A stretch of 64,000 nt of DNA from Nitrincola tapanii. GTDB lineage: Bacteria > Pseudomonadota > Gammaproteobacteria > Pseudomonadales > Balneatricaceae. Shown here piece after piece: positions 14,629 through 23,779 of the stretch (position 1 is its first letter; each line of letters starts with the position of its first letter). Made by a program: the position numbers and the translations under genes. Where the stretch lies: NCBI RefSeq assembly GCF_008368715.1, contig NZ_SMRS01000004.1, forward strand, positions 1-64,000. The letters are read 5' to 3'. The notes beneath the pieces were generated by a model. The model made no database searches. It saw nothing but the letters and a program-made list of their open reading frames with translations, and had not been told where the DNA came from.

Positions 14629-17600
14629 TCAACGTTTCAGCCATTTTGCCCCTAGAACTAACATGCATGGAGTTAAGAGTAGGGTCAACAGGGTAGCGAA
14701 GGCTAAGCCGCCTGCAATCGCGCTGGAAAGTTGTGTCCACCACTGCGTGGAGGGCGCGCCCAAACCTAAACTGGGTTCTAAGAGATTCACATTCACCCCT
14801 AACACCATCGGCATTAAGCCAAGGATCGTGGTAATGGCCGTTAATAAGACGGGGCGAAGACGCAGACAACCCGTCTCCAGTGCAGCTTCAAAGGCTTCCA
14901 TCCCTTCAGTACGCAGCAGATTGTAGGTATCAATCAAAATGATATTGTTGTTCACGACAATACCGGCCAGGGCAATAATGCCCATACCTACCATCACAAT
15001 GCCAAAGGATTGACCGTTGATCAGCAGCCCCATGAGCACACCGGCAGTAGAAAACAGGATGGCTGAGAGCACCAGAAGGGTTTGATAGAGGCTATTAAAT
15101 TGAATCACCAGAATCAGAGTCATTAATAAAATGGCCAAGATAAAAGCGGTGATCAAAAAAGTGGAGGCTTCTTTTTGATCGGCATCTTCACCGCGGATCT
15201 TCACCTCAACCCCTTCGGGTAGCTGCGGATAGAGATCGGCGAGTTGACGTAAACGTTCATCTAAACGGAAACCTTCAGCAAGATCGGCTTTTAGGGTGAG
15301 GGTGCGTATGCCATCCACACGATGCAACGTGCCGATTTTGGGAGCCGGTTCGAGGCGTACAAATTCGCTTAAAGGCACCTGGCCACGATGGGTGCTGAGG
15401 GTCATGCGTTCAAGTTGGTCGAGGGAGCGCCAATGTCCCGGTAAGCGTACACGGATATCCACTTCATCATTAGCATCTTCAGGACGATAGTTCGCCAACA
15501 AGAGGCCATTCGTGACCAGTTGCACGGCATTGCCTACACTGAGCACATCGGCACCCATGCGTGCGGCGGCTTCACGATCGACCCCTAAGCGCCATTCAAT
15601 TCCGGGCAGGGTACGATCATCTTCAATATCAATAAAGCCCCCCAGTTCTAGCATACGTTGACGAATCTGATCAGCGGCTTGCAGCATGCGTTCGGGGGAT
15701 TGAGCACTAATCTGTAATTCGACGGGTTTACCCTGGCCGGGTCCCATCTCTTGTTCGCGAAACTCCAAGACAATCCCGACAAAATCCTCAGTTTTCTCAC
15801 GCATATCCGCAATGATCTCGGCTGCTTTGCGACGTTGATGCCATTCGATCAGGCGGAATTGTAAAACGCCGATCACATCACTGCCCATCTGGGTTGAGGG
15901 CGCAGCAAAGCTGCGTGCATAGAGAGATTCAACTTCTGGGTGATGGTTTAAGCGGGCCTCCAACGCCTGCAAGAGCGCGTCTTTTTCATAGACAGAAAGA
16001 TCGCCGCGTGCGCGTACATGCAGTTGCAGTGTTTCTGGCTCCAGGCTTGGAAAAAACTCGACGCCATGATTCAAGCGTCCATAAGCCGTGTAGATCAGCG
16101 CGATTAACGACAGCATCCCTAGGAGGGTGAGTAAAGGGTGCTTAAGTAAGCGTGTCAGTAAGTGTCGATAGAGCGCGAGCCCCGGGCCGGGTGCTTTTTC
16201 TTGCACTATAGCGCGACTGGAAAGGACGCCACCCATGGTCGGTAGAAAAACTAAGGCCATGAATAGGGACGCCAGCAGGCAAAGAATGACGGTGGCCGGC
16301 AGGTATTTCATAAACTCCCCAACCACGCCGGGCCAGAAGAGCAGAGGCAGAAAGACAGATAGCGTCGTTGCGGTAGAGGCGATCACCGGCCAGCTCATGC
16401 GACTGGCGGCCTGTACCCAGGCTTGAGCAGGTGTATGGCCTTCACGTAGGTAACGATCCGCTAGCTCACTGACCACTATTGCACCATCCACAAGCATTCC
16501 GGCGACCAGAATCAATGAGAAGAGCACGATGATGTTCAGGGTGTAACCTATCGCCCAGATCATCAAAATCCCGGTTAAAAAGGCACCGGGAATGGTCAGG
16601 CCGACCATGAGTGCTGAGCGTAAGCCCAGTGTGGCGAGGATCAAAATTAAAACCAGCACCACGGCCGTCAGTACATTATTGAGTAAATCCGAAAGTAGAT
16701 TACGCACATCAATCGATTGATCCATGATGAAATCAACTTGAATATCGGCTGGCAGCTGCGCTTCAGCCGCTTGAATCAAGCTGCGTACCTGTTCGATGGT
16801 GGCGATAATATTGGCCCCAGAACGTTTCTTAACCTCTAAAACAATACCCGGTTGGCCATTAATCCGAGCAAAACCGGTCGGATCCTTAAAGGTACGGCGT
16901 AGCACCGCGATGTCACCAAAAGTGACCACCGTATCTCCCGAGACCTTGACGGGTAGGCTCATCACATCTTCCAAGGATTCAATCACCCCAGGTACTTTCA
17001 TGGCTAAACGACCGGCACCGGTATCTAAGCTGCCGGCTGCAACCAGCCGATTGTTGCGTGAAACCAGGTTAAATAGTTGGGTGTAGTCGATGCCATATTG
17101 ATCGAGGATTTGGGGATCGACCAGAATTTCAAGAAGATCTTCGCGATCACCGGCAATATCCACTTCCAGTACTTCGGGGATGCCTTCGATTGCATCTTTG
17201 AGGCGTCGGGCTAAAAAGACCAGCTCCGCTTCTGACACCGGACCGGACAAAGACAGGGTCATCACGGGGAAGAGGGCGATGTTAATTTCATGAACACGCG
17301 GCTCATCGGCTTCCGACGGCAGTTTAGAACGTGCGGTATCGACTTTTTCACGCACATCTTGCAAGGCTTGTTTGGGATCAAAGCCGGCATCAAATTCCAG
17401 CATGACTGAAGCGTGGCCTTCACTGGCCGTTGCCGTCATTTTCTTGACTCCCTCCAAAGCGCGCAGCTCTTGCTCCATCGGGCGTACCAGCAAGCGCTCC
17501 GCATCCTCAGGGCTGATTCCTTCCAGCCCCATGGATACATACATCATCGGAATCACAACATCAGGATTGGCTTCTTTCGGAATGGTTTGATAAGCCATCA

Positions 17601-17679
17601 AGCCTGCAATCAGTAAAAATACAAACAACATGAGCGTAGCACGGCTACGATTTAAGGCCGCTTGAATCAGGCTCTGCAT
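14629..17679 (-). CDS. RND efflux permease, HAE1-like
   Basis: A 1016-residue AcrB-like permease of normal length: helix at 10-30, porter domain, helices 2-6 at about 330-540, second porter domain, helices 8-12 at about 845-1010. The proton-relay positions differ from AcrB: helix 4 reads GMLVDGAIVVSE, one Asp not two, and the helix 10 region reads GIVVNNNIILIDT with no Lys. This is seen in other subgroups of the family, so it does not imply loss of function. The start overlaps the adaptor stop as TGATG, so the two are translationally coupled. No outer-membrane channel gene is adjacent. Substrate unknown. Confidence 0.88.
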   Translation of the reverse strand: MQSLIQAALNRSRATLMLFVFLLIAGLMAYQTIPKEANPDVVIPMMYVSMGLEGISPEDAERLLVRPMEQELRALEGVKKMTATASEGHASVMLEFDAGFDPKQALQDVREKVDTARSKLPSEADEPRVHEINIALFPVMTLSLSGPVSEAELVFLARRLKDAIEGIPEVLEVDIAGDREDLLEILVDPQILDQYGIDYTQLFNLVSRNNRLVAAGSLDTGAGRLAMKVPGVIESLEDVMSLPVKVSGDTVVTFGDIAVLRRTFKDPTGFARINGQPGIVLEVKKRSGANIIATIEQVRSLIQAAEAQLPADIQVDFIMDQSIDVRNLLSDLLNNVLTAVVLVLILILATLGLRSALMVGLTIPGAFLTGILMIWAIGYTLNIIVLFSLILVAGMLVDGAIVVSELADRYLREGHTPAQAWVQAASRMSWPVIASTATTLSVFLPLLFWPGVVGEFMKYLPATVILCLLASLFMALVFLPTMGGVLSSRAIVQEKAPGPGLALYRHLLTRLLKHPLLTLLGMLSLIALIYTAYGRLNHGVEFFPSLEPETLQLHVRARGDLSVYEKDALLQALEARLNHHPEVESLYARSFAAPSTQMGSDVIGVLQFRLIEWHQRRKAAEIIADMREKTEDFVGIVLEFREQEMGPGQGKPVELQISAQSPERMLQAADQIRQRMLELGGFIDIEDDRTLPGIEWRLGVDREAAARMGADVLSVGNAVQLVTNGLLLANYRPEDANDEVDIRVRLPGHWRSLDQLERMTLSTHRGQVPLSEFVRLEPAPKIGTLHRVDGIRTLTLKADLAEGFRLDERLRQLADLYPQLPEGVEVKIRGEDADQKEASTFLITAFILAILLMTLILVIQFNSLYQTLLVLSAILFSTAGVLMGLLINGQSFGIVMVGMGIIALAGIVVNNNIILIDTYNLLRTEGMEAFEAALETGCLRLRPVLLTAITTILGLMPMVLGVNVNLLEPSLGLGAPSTQWWTQLSSAIAGGLAFATLLTLLLTPCMLVLGAKWLKR

Positions 17680-18785
17680 CAGTGTGCCTCCGCAGCGACC
17701 ACGGCCACTTTTTGTCCAACTTGGACAAAACCGGCGCCCAGAGTAATCAGCTCCAATTGCTCAGGAGCTCCACCCACCCAAACTCCTTCGGTGCCCAGGC
17801 TGAGTAGTTCAACGGCCACAAACTCAACGCGCTGATCTGCATTCACAGTATATAAGCCGGTTTGCCCCTGATCATCTAATGCCAATAAGGCGGGCGATAA
17901 AAAGTGTGCTGCGCGAGGAGCTAATTTGATTTCAAGGCGTGCACTGCTGCCCGCTAAGCGTTGTAACTCAGGATTCTCCAGGCGTGCTTCCAACTGAAAG
18001 CTGCGGGTATCGGACTCCGCGAGATGGGATAGATAGTGAATTTCGCCTGCTAAGCGTTGCTGGTTGAGCAACACCGCTTCCACTTTTAAGCCTTCACTGA
18101 GTTCTGCGATCTGTTGTTGGGGAACTTGAGCGATCAACTTTAATTGCGAAATATCCAAGAGTTCGGCCACTAGATCGCCGGGCTGACGTAGTTCACCCGG
18201 CTCCACCGGTAGGCGATTGAGTAAGCCTGCAAAAGGCGCGGTTATCTCAGTGTAGGCCAGTTGCTGCTGCATTAAATCGCGTTCAGCACGTGCATTGGCC
18301 AAAGCTGAGCGTAAGCGCAATAGATCGGTTTCAGACAGGTGTTGATTTTGCTTTAAGCGCTCCCCCGCACGAAGTTCGGCTTCACGCAGGCGTAAATCTG
18401 CCTCGGCACGTGCCAGTTGGGTGGGACGATTCTCTACATCAAAGCGCAGAATGAGTTGACCTTGTGCCAGTGTTTGGCCGGGTTCTGCGGCTAATTCCGC
18501 GATGCGGGCGCTGATTTGACTCCGCAGCTGCAGATGCTTTATCGGCTCTAATTGGCCCTGCAAAATTAAACTGGGCTGAAACGTTTGTGCCTCTAGCCGA
18601 CGGGTTTGGACCTGCGCTAAGGCGGTCTCGACACTGGAATGAGCCTGCGGCGCTTGAGTCGCGGCAGAGTCGATACGACCACTTAGCATCCAGGCCATTA
18701 ATAGAAGGGAGAGTCCAAGCGCCAGCCAAAAAGAACGTGAAGTTTTAGGTGAGGAGGAGGTCGAATTGGAATCTGAAGTCGCCAT
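17679..18785 (-). CDS. RND periplasmic adaptor (membrane fusion protein)
   Basis: A 368-residue adaptor. A single N-terminal membrane anchor (about 18-37) is followed by a lipoyl-type half (LRSQISARIAELAAEPGQTLAQGQ), a helical hairpin rich in Arg, Ala and Glu (about 125-165), the second lipoyl half (YTEITAPFAGLLNRLPVEPGE) and the beta-barrel and membrane-proximal domains. It links the downstream permease to an outer-membrane channel. It is the first gene of the pump operon; no regulator is adjacent, so control of the pump is not visible here. Confidence 0.88.
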   Translation of the reverse strand: MATSDSNSTSSSPKTSRSFWLALGLSLLLMAWMLSGRIDSAATQAPQAHSSVETALAQVQTRRLEAQTFQPSLILQGQLEPIKHLQLRSQISARIAELAAEPGQTLAQGQLILRFDVENRPTQLARAEADLRLREAELRAGERLKQNQHLSETDLLRLRSALANARAERDLMQQQLAYTEITAPFAGLLNRLPVEPGELRQPGDLVAELLDISQLKLIAQVPQQQIAELSEGLKVEAVLLNQQRLAGEIHYLSHLAESDTRSFQLEARLENPELQRLAGSSARLEIKLAPRAAHFLSPALLALDDQGQTGLYTVNADQRVEFVAVELLSLGTEGVWVGGAPEQLELITLGAGFVQVGQKVAVVAAEAH

Positions 18786-18874
18786 AAGAGGTCATCCTAG
18801 ACTGTAACGCTTAGTGCGTTGCAGCATAGCAGGAAAGACCTCGACTGCGCATCCTCTACACGAGCAAGCTTGCA

Positions 18875-18900
18875 CCTAGGGCGAGTGATTAGGCCCTAGG
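18875..18900. repeat. 8-bp inverted repeat after the DUF2061 gene
   Basis: CCTAGGGC (18875-18882) is mirrored at 18893-18900 around 10 nt. It lies 24 bp beyond the DUF2061 stop on the minus strand, where a terminator would be, but no T-run follows. Confidence 0.35.
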
Positions 18901-18923
18901 TTAGGCGCGTGGATGGGATGGAT

Positions 18924-19148
18924 TTAAGCCACGCACTTTTCTCGTTCAGCTTTTAAGGCCGCTTGCTCAAGGGCTTCTTTACGCTCATAGCGCTTCCAAA
19001 CTTTTTCATGGAAATGGAAGGCTACCGTGTTTAAGGCCGGTTCAATCAGAGCCACGGCACCGCCAATAATTAAATCACCGGTCAAAGCATAGGTGACACC
19101 GAATGCAACCATGAAGTGTAAGATGCCAAAAGAAATCGTCTTTTTCAT
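18924..19148 (-). CDS. DUF2061 small membrane protein
   Basis: A 74-residue protein: two hydrophobic segments (about 6-24 and 26-44) with LIEPALNTVAFHFHEKVW between the second helix and a charged, Glu/Lys-rich tail. This is the DUF2061 pattern; function unknown. Met at 19148 is chosen over 19163 because GGAGAG lies 8 nt before it. About 25 bp upstream begins a set of four 17-bp direct repeats, so its expression may be controlled by a repeat-binding protein. Confidence 0.75.
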   Translation of the reverse strand: MKKTISFGILHFMVAFGVTYALTGDLIIGGAVALIEPALNTVAFHFHEKVWKRYERKEALEQAALKAEREKCVA

Positions 19149-19176
19149 GATCGGGCTCTCCATATGTAAAGCCTTA

Positions 19177-19244
19177 AGTCTTGGGTGCTATCAAGTCTTG
19201 TGAGCTATCCAGTCTTTGCAACTCTATAGTCTTGAATCTTGAGT
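19177..19244. repeat. Four 17-bp tandem repeats upstream of the DUF2061 gene
   Basis: AGTCTT recurs at 19177, 19194, 19211 and 19228, exactly 17 bp apart. Copies one and two share AGTCTTG and GCTATC; copies three and four are more diverged. Flanking DNA is A+T-rich. The phase is not a whole number of helical turns. Confidence 0.7.
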
Positions 19245-19386
19245 TGAGTATGCATGAGGATCTTTGAGAGTAAAAATTAATTGAAAAAATGGATGTGATA
19301 GATTTAAAGAATGGATGGCAGGTTGTCTCACTCTTTATCCTAGTAAAGAAGTCAGATTTAACCAAGACGATTTACGCCCATCAGGC

Positions 19387-19392
19387 TATAAT
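19387..19392 (+). promoter_or_regulatory. Probable -10 box of the ygiQ promoter
   Basis: A perfect TATAAT lies 38 bp before the YgiQ start in an A+T-rich region. No convincing -35 hexamer is seen at the right distance. Confidence 0.4.
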
Positions 19393-19430
19393 GCGCTTTT
19401 CGATAAATCCCTTCAGGCAGTGCCCCCAGA

Positions 19431-21668
19431 ATGATGCAAGCGACGCCCTCAATTTTTTCTTTCCCTAAGTACCGTGCTGAGCAGAAGGCAGCGCCTTTTT
19501 TGCCTATGTCGCGCCAGGAGATGCAAAAGTTAGGTTGGGATGCCTGCGATATTATTATTGTGACTGGGGATGCTTATGTCGATCATCCTTCTTTTGGCAT
19601 GGCGATCATAGGGCGCTTGCTCGAAGCACAAGGTTTTCGTGTAGGCATTCTGGCACAACCGGATTGGCACTCATCTGAAGCCTTCACGGCGCTGGGTAAA
19701 CCTCGTCTCTTCTTTGGTATAGCAGCCGGTAACATGGACTCCATGATTAACCGTTATACCGCAGATAAAAAAATCCGCTCTGATGATGCCTACACACCGG
19801 GGAATGTCGCCGGTAAACGGCCAGATCGCGCCAGTATTGTCTACAGCCAGCGTTGTCGCGAGGCCTATAAAGATGTGCCTTTGGTGTTAGGTGGGATTGA
19901 AGCTTCGTTGCGGCGTATTGCGCATTATGATTACTGGCAAGATAAGGTACGTCGTTCAATCCTGTTGGATGCTCGTGCCGATCTTTTGCTTTACGGTAAC
20001 GCCGAACGTGCCGTGGTTGAGTTAGCCCATCGTTTAGCGGCGGGTGAAAGCATCGATCAGATTCGTGATCTGCGTGGCACGGCCTTTGTCCGTAAGGATA
20101 CACCGGAAGACTGGATGGAGATTGATTCTACGCGGATCGATCGCCCAGGGAAGGTAGATAAAATCATCAATCCTTACGTGAATACTCGAGATCTGCCTGA
20201 GTGTGAGCTGGAACAGCGCAGTGGCGGTGAAGCGGCCGAGATGGAAGCGGAGGATGAAGTTCAGATCCTGCATATCGAATCCCGTGTCCGTTTAGATCGT
20301 AGCAAAACGGTTATACGTATCCCTTCTTTTGAAAAGGTCAGTAAAGATCCTGTCCTCTATGCACATGCCAGTCGGGTGCTGCACTTGGAAACCAATCCCG
20401 GTAATGCGCGTGCCCTGGTGCAACTGCATGGTGATCAAGAGGTGTGGTTGAACCCGCCTCCGATTCCTTTAAGTATGCAAGAGATGGATTATGTGTTTGA
20501 TCTGCCTTATGCACGCGTGCCTCACCCCAACTATAAAGGGGCTGAAATACCTGCGTATAAAATGATCCGTTTTTCTGTGAATATCATGCGGGGTTGTTTT
20601 GGAGGGTGTACGTTCTGTTCCATCACCGAGCATGAAGGCCGGATTATTCAAAATCGTTCGGAGGAGTCGATTTTAAAAGAGATTGAGCAGATTCGTGACA
20701 AGGTGCCTGGATTCACTGGCGTGATTTCCGACCTGGGGGGCCCCACCGCGAATATGTATCGTATCGCCTGTAAAACCCGTGAAATCGAAGCCGCCTGTCG
20801 GAAACCTTCCTGTGTCTACCCAGGCATCTGCCCGAATCTGAATACCGATCACTCTGCCTTAACACGCCTCTATCGCAATGCGCGTAAACTGCGTGGTGTG
20901 AAGAAAATTTTGATCGCATCAGGTTTGCGTTATGACCTAGCGGTTCAGGATCCAGATTATGTGCGTGAATTGGTGACGCATCATGTAGGAGGGTATTTAA
21001 AGATTGCGCCTGAACATACCGAGCAGGGGCCTTTGGATAAGATGATGAAACCCGGTATGGGCACCTATGATCATTTCAAGAAGATGTTTGAGCGCTTCTC
21101 GAAAGAGGCGGGTAAGGATCAGTATTTAATCCCGTATTTCATTGCGGCCCATCCTGGCACACGCGATGAAGATATGTTGAATTTAGCGCTTTGGTTAAAG
21201 CGTAACGGTTATAAAGCGGATCAGGTGCAGGCTTTTTATCCTTCCCCGATGGCGACTGCAACAGCTATGTATTACAGCGGGCGTAACCCACTGCGTCGCT
21301 TGAGTTATAAAAAATCCGCGGAGCGTGTCGAAACGGCCAAAGGTGAAAAACAACGACGCCTACACAAAGCTTTTTTGCGTTGGCATGATCCGGCCAACTG
21401 GCCGTTGTTACGAGAGGCCTTAAAAACGATGGGGCGAGCCGATTTAATCGGTGAGGGTGAAATGCAGTTGATTCCCAGTTCGGATGAGGTGGGAACTTAC
21501 ACCAGTCATCGTCGTAAAAATACACCCGGTGCGGCACGTACGGCTAAGGGTAAACTTTTGACTCAGCACACCGGCTTGCCTCCAAGTACTCAACGCTTAG
21601 GCAAGAATGTGCCTCATTCTGGCGCGAAGTCTCGGCCAAATAAAAAACGCACAGAACGAAGTGGATGA
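19431..21668 (+). CDS. ygiQ: YgiQ family radical SAM protein
   Basis: A 745-residue protein of the YgiQ family. The N-terminal part (about 40-330) is the family-specific domain ([13 protein letters not shown] and [16 protein letters not shown]). The radical SAM core carries the cluster motif C-x3-C-x2-C in [16 protein letters not shown] at about 387-400, and [12 protein letters not shown] and KIAPEHTE follow. The last 60 residues are basic and low in complexity. The family is widespread in gammaproteobacteria; its reaction remains unsettled to my knowledge, though links to quinone metabolism and to tRNA/methylthiolase-like chemistry have been suggested. It is a single gene with its own promoter region. 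Confidence 0.9.
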   Translation: MMQATPSIFSFPKYRAEQKAAPFLPMSRQEMQKLGWDACDIIIVTGDAYVDHPSFGMAIIGRLLEAQGFRVGILAQPDWHSSEAFTALGKPRLFFGIAAGNMDSMINRYTADKKIRSDDAYTPGNVAGKRPDRASIVYSQRCREAYKDVPLVLGGIEASLRRIAHYDYWQDKVRRSILLDARADLLLYGNAERAVVELAHRLAAGESIDQIRDLRGTAFVRKDTPEDWMEIDSTRIDRPGKVDKIINPYVNTRDLPECELEQRSGGEAAEMEAEDEVQILHIESRVRLDRSKTVIRIPSFEKVSKDPVLYAHASRVLHLETNPGNARALVQLHGDQEVWLNPPPIPLSMQEMDYVFDLPYARVPHPNYKGAEIPAYKMIRFSVNIMRGCFGGCTFCSITEHEGRIIQNRSEESILKEIEQIRDKVPGFTGVISDLGGPTANMYRIACKTREIEAACRKPSCVYPGICPNLNTDHSALTRLYRNARKLRGVKKILIASGLRYDLAVQDPDYVRELVTHHVGGYLKIAPEHTEQGPLDKMMKPGMGTYDHFKKMFERFSKEAGKDQYLIPYFIAAHPGTRDEDMLNLALWLKRNGYKADQVQAFYPSPMATATAMYYSGRNPLRRLSYKKSAERVETAKGEKQRRLHKAFLRWHDPANWPLLREALKTMGRADLIGEGEMQLIPSSDEVGTYTSHRRKNTPGAARTAKGKLLTQHTGLPPSTQRLGKNVPHSGAKSRPNKKRTERSG

Positions 21669-21694
21669 TTTCCACTTCTTTTGTGATTTTTACA

Positions 21695-21722
21695 TTGTAA
21701 TTACGCGGAACAGGTGTATAGT
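21695..21722 (+). promoter_or_regulatory. Sigma-70-type promoter after ygiQ
   Basis: TTGTAA (21695-21700), a 16-bp spacer and TATAGT (21717-21722) predict a start near 21729. It would drive the uncharacterised stretch before the cold-shock gene. Confidence 0.45.
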
Positions 21723-21840
21723 GAATCCATCAGATGAGTTCCGGTCAGCGTCTGATCTAGTTAAGTGGTAGTAGCTGAGGTTATTACATCAGTACCGGGT
21801 ATATCGACGATGTTTCGTCGAGAGAGTTATAGAAGATTTG

Positions 21841-22056
21841 ATGCATACACACAGCGACAGACTCCGGTCTGCCAACTTCTGGAAAACCTACTTCCAGACC
21901 CCAGCAAAATCCAACATCGGTTCAAAACTGATGTCCTTCAAGTTTTATCGTTTGACCTTCCTTCATTCGAACACAACTTCTTGGAAACTTCAGGATGCGT
22001 TGGCTAAGTGTGCCTGTTTCATGCAATTGCAGCATTTAGCGCCTATACTCAAATAA
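21841..22056 (+). CDS. Possible small uncharacterised protein
   Basis: A 71-codon frame starting with ATG at 21841, preceded by AGAAG. The peptide is basic and aromatic-rich and resembles nothing I recognise. It has a promoter-like sequence upstream and stops just beyond the -10 box of the cold-shock gene. An overlapping frame (ATG 21810 to 22007) is equally open, and a CGACGA/TCGTCG hairpin (21805-21820) lies in the leader. Coding and non-coding RNA explanations cannot be separated here. Otherwise the 530 bp from 21669 to 22201 contain no known gene. Confidence 0.2.
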   Translation: MHTHSDRLRSANFWKTYFQTPAKSNIGSKLMSFKFYRLTFLHSNTTSWKLQDALAKCACFMQLQHLAPILK

Positions 22057-22201
22057 AGATTTATCAGTTTAGCCAAAGTAGGCTAAGCTGAAAACAGAGT
22101 TCAGTATCCTAGTGGGTACACGAACAGAAACCGATCGGATTTACCGATCATTTGAAAAAAGCCACCTAAAGTGGCAACCAAGTAAAAGAAAGAGGCTACA
22201 C
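22044..22201 (+). promoter_or_regulatory. Cold-shock gene promoter and structured 5' leader
   Basis: TATACT at 22044-22049 predicts a start near 22056 and a leader of about 146 nt, the length typical of cspA-type thermosensing leaders. Three hairpins follow: a 10-bp stem 22065-22074/22081-22090 (one G-T pair), GATCGG/CCGATC at 22133-22149, and GCCAC/GTGGC at 22161-22175. The -35 region is weak. Confidence 0.5.
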
Positions 22202-22411
22202 ATGTCACAGATCGTTACCGGTACCGTTAAATGGTTCAATGATGAAAAAGGATTTGGTTTTATCCAGCAGGAAAACGGACCGGATGTTTTCGTACACTTC
22301 CGTGCTATTAATGGCAATGGTCGTCGTACACTGCACGAAAACCAGCAGGTTACTTTCGAAGTGACTCAGGGCCAGAAGGGTCCTCAGGCTGAGAACGTAA
22401 CTGTACTCTGA
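22202..22411 (+). CDS. Cold-shock protein (CspA family)
   Basis: A 69-residue single cold-shock domain with both RNA-binding motifs: KGFGFI (RNP1) and VFVHF (RNP2). It binds single-stranded RNA or DNA and melts structure in mRNA. The ATG at 22202 is the family start (GTVKWFN follows within ten residues); in-frame codons further up lie in the leader. It is preceded by a long hairpin-rich leader and followed by a terminator, so it is a stand-alone gene. Whether it is cold-induced or constitutive cannot be read from the protein. Confidence 0.95.
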   Translation: MSQIVTGTVKWFNDEKGFGFIQQENGPDVFVHFRAINGNGRRTLHENQQVTFEVTQGQKGPQAENVTVL

Positions 22412-22434
22412 TTCGCGCAGATTCAGCAGACAGT

Positions 22435-22465
22435 AACAGTGGGCGCTTGCGCCCACTGTTTATTT
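22435..22465. terminator. Terminator after the cold-shock gene
   Basis: AACAGTGGGCGC (22435-22446) pairs with GCGCCCACTGTT (22449-22460), a 12-bp stem followed by TATTT. It lies between convergent genes and may serve both. Confidence 0.8.
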
Positions 22466-22509
22466 CTAGACCCTACCGAATACCTCCTCAATAGCTCCTA
22501 GCCCGTTAT

Positions 22510-23619
22510 TTAGTGCGATACTAATGGCTCGGCATCCTTTTCTTCTATTGACGCTTTTTTCAGACAAGCCAGTAAGGCTTTTTCCAGTGCTTGCGCATCT
22601 AGCGCTTGTTCACTTAAACATTCAATGCGTGAATCACGGCGCCAAGGTAGGGGTTCTACTTCGATCTGATCCCGTACCCGGTTGTAGCTGATCCAGCTTG
22701 CTCCTAAATTGATTGCAGCCTTAACGCGATACACAGCATTTAACTGCGCTAGGCAGTCTTGCAAACATTCGTAGTCAAAGTGGTCATCGGCGTGAAAAAT
22801 CCATCCATATGAAAACACCTCTGTTGTCTGCGCATGTTTGGCGAGAGGTTGCTGTGGCTGAGGCGTAGCTTCCTGTTTTAATGGACGAAATAAACTGGGC
22901 TGAGGGATATAGCCTTCCAGGGCATCCAATGCAGCGGCGATGGCCTGTGCAGAGCTCTGTTGCGAGTGCGCGCTTGAAGTGTTTGGGTGACAATTTTCGG
23001 GCTGTGCTTCTAGATCTAAGGCGGTTAACGGGAGGTGGCCTCGCTCAATTCTGAATACTGCTTGTTTGGGAGGGAACATCTGTTCCGATAGGCTCATGGC
23101 TTCTTCACAGAGGGCTTCAGAGCTCAGGTCACAGCGATTGAGAACAATCGCATCCGCTACATGGAGTTGCTCCAAAAAGGTCGGATGCTGCAGCGTGCGA
23201 GTGTCCTCCAGCACCGCTGGATCCAGCAAGCAAAGAATGCTGCGAATCTCCAAGACATCCTTAAAGGCTTCATTCTGTAAGGCTTCTATTAAACCTGCGG
23301 CATGTCCAAATCCACTGGGTTCGATCAGCAGTCGATCCGGTTTGGCGCGGCGTAACAGCATTGCGAGGGTAATGGTCAAGGAGGGGCCGAGTGCACAGCA
23401 AAAACATCCTCCTGCCAGCTCACGAATCTGCACATCATCACCTTGATCTGCGATCAGAGCGGAATCAATGCCGATCTGACCAAACTCATTAATCAGCAGT
23501 GCCCAGCGTTCATCTTTAGGTTTTTGTGCCAATAAAGAGTTCATGACTGTGGTTTTGCCGCTGCCGAGAAAGCCGGTGATGATATGTGTAGGGATCTGCT
23601 TTAGAGGCGCTGATTTCAC
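22510..23619 (-). CDS. COG0523 (CobW/ZNG1-like) GTPase, probable zinc metallochaperone
   Basis: A 369-residue G3E GTPase. Walker A GFLGSGKT is at 16-23; the metal-binding CxCC motif (C72, C74, C75) is in GGCFCC; the base-recognition motif is NRCD in place of NKxD. The C-terminal part (about 275-345) matches the CobW-C domain. Several His and Cys residues occur in the linker. GTG 23619 is the start, with AGGA 8 nt before it. A near-perfect Zur box lies 11 bp upstream, which marks this as one of the zinc-starvation members that hand zinc to client proteins, not the cobalamin enzyme CobW. No cobalamin genes are nearby. Confidence 0.85.
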   Translation of the reverse strand: MKSAPLKQIPTHIITGFLGSGKTTVMNSLLAQKPKDERWALLINEFGQIGIDSALIADQGDDVQIRELAGGCFCCALGPSLTITLAMLLRRAKPDRLLIEPSGFGHAAGLIEALQNEAFKDVLEIRSILCLLDPAVLEDTRTLQHPTFLEQLHVADAIVLNRCDLSSEALCEEAMSLSEQMFPPKQAVFRIERGHLPLTALDLEAQPENCHPNTSSAHSQQSSAQAIAAALDALEGYIPQPSLFRPLKQEATPQPQQPLAKHAQTTEVFSYGWIFHADDHFDYECLQDCLAQLNAVYRVKAAINLGASWISYNRVRDQIEVEPLPWRRDSRIECLSEQALDAQALEKALLACLKKASIEEKDAEPLVSH

Positions 23620-23629
23620 AAGTTAATCC

Positions 23630-23648
23630 TTTGTTATAAAATAACATT
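23630..23648 (-). promoter_or_regulatory. Zur-box-like operator
   Basis: TTTGTTATAAAATAACATT is a nearly symmetric 19-mer that closely matches the gammaproteobacterial Zur site (core GTTATA-N-TATAAC, one arm differing at one base). It lies just upstream of the COG0523 GTPase start, overlapping the expected promoter. Confidence 0.65.
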
Positions 23649-23779
23649 TATACGTATCACTCTAGCCTTAAGCAAGTCGTGATCAAGGAAATTTAGCTCA
23701 ATACCCGCAAACCTGAGCAGTGTTTGTGGATCTTGAGATCCTTTATCATGGCGCAAACGATAAGATGGAGTTAAAGAGG

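Noticed and set aside
19177-19244. CRISPR array
   Set aside because: Four imperfect 17-bp units with no spacers; this is a tandem repeat.
21765-22007. 80-codon frame overlapping the 71-codon one
   Set aside because: No good ribosome site and no known family; kept only as part of the unexplained-region finding.
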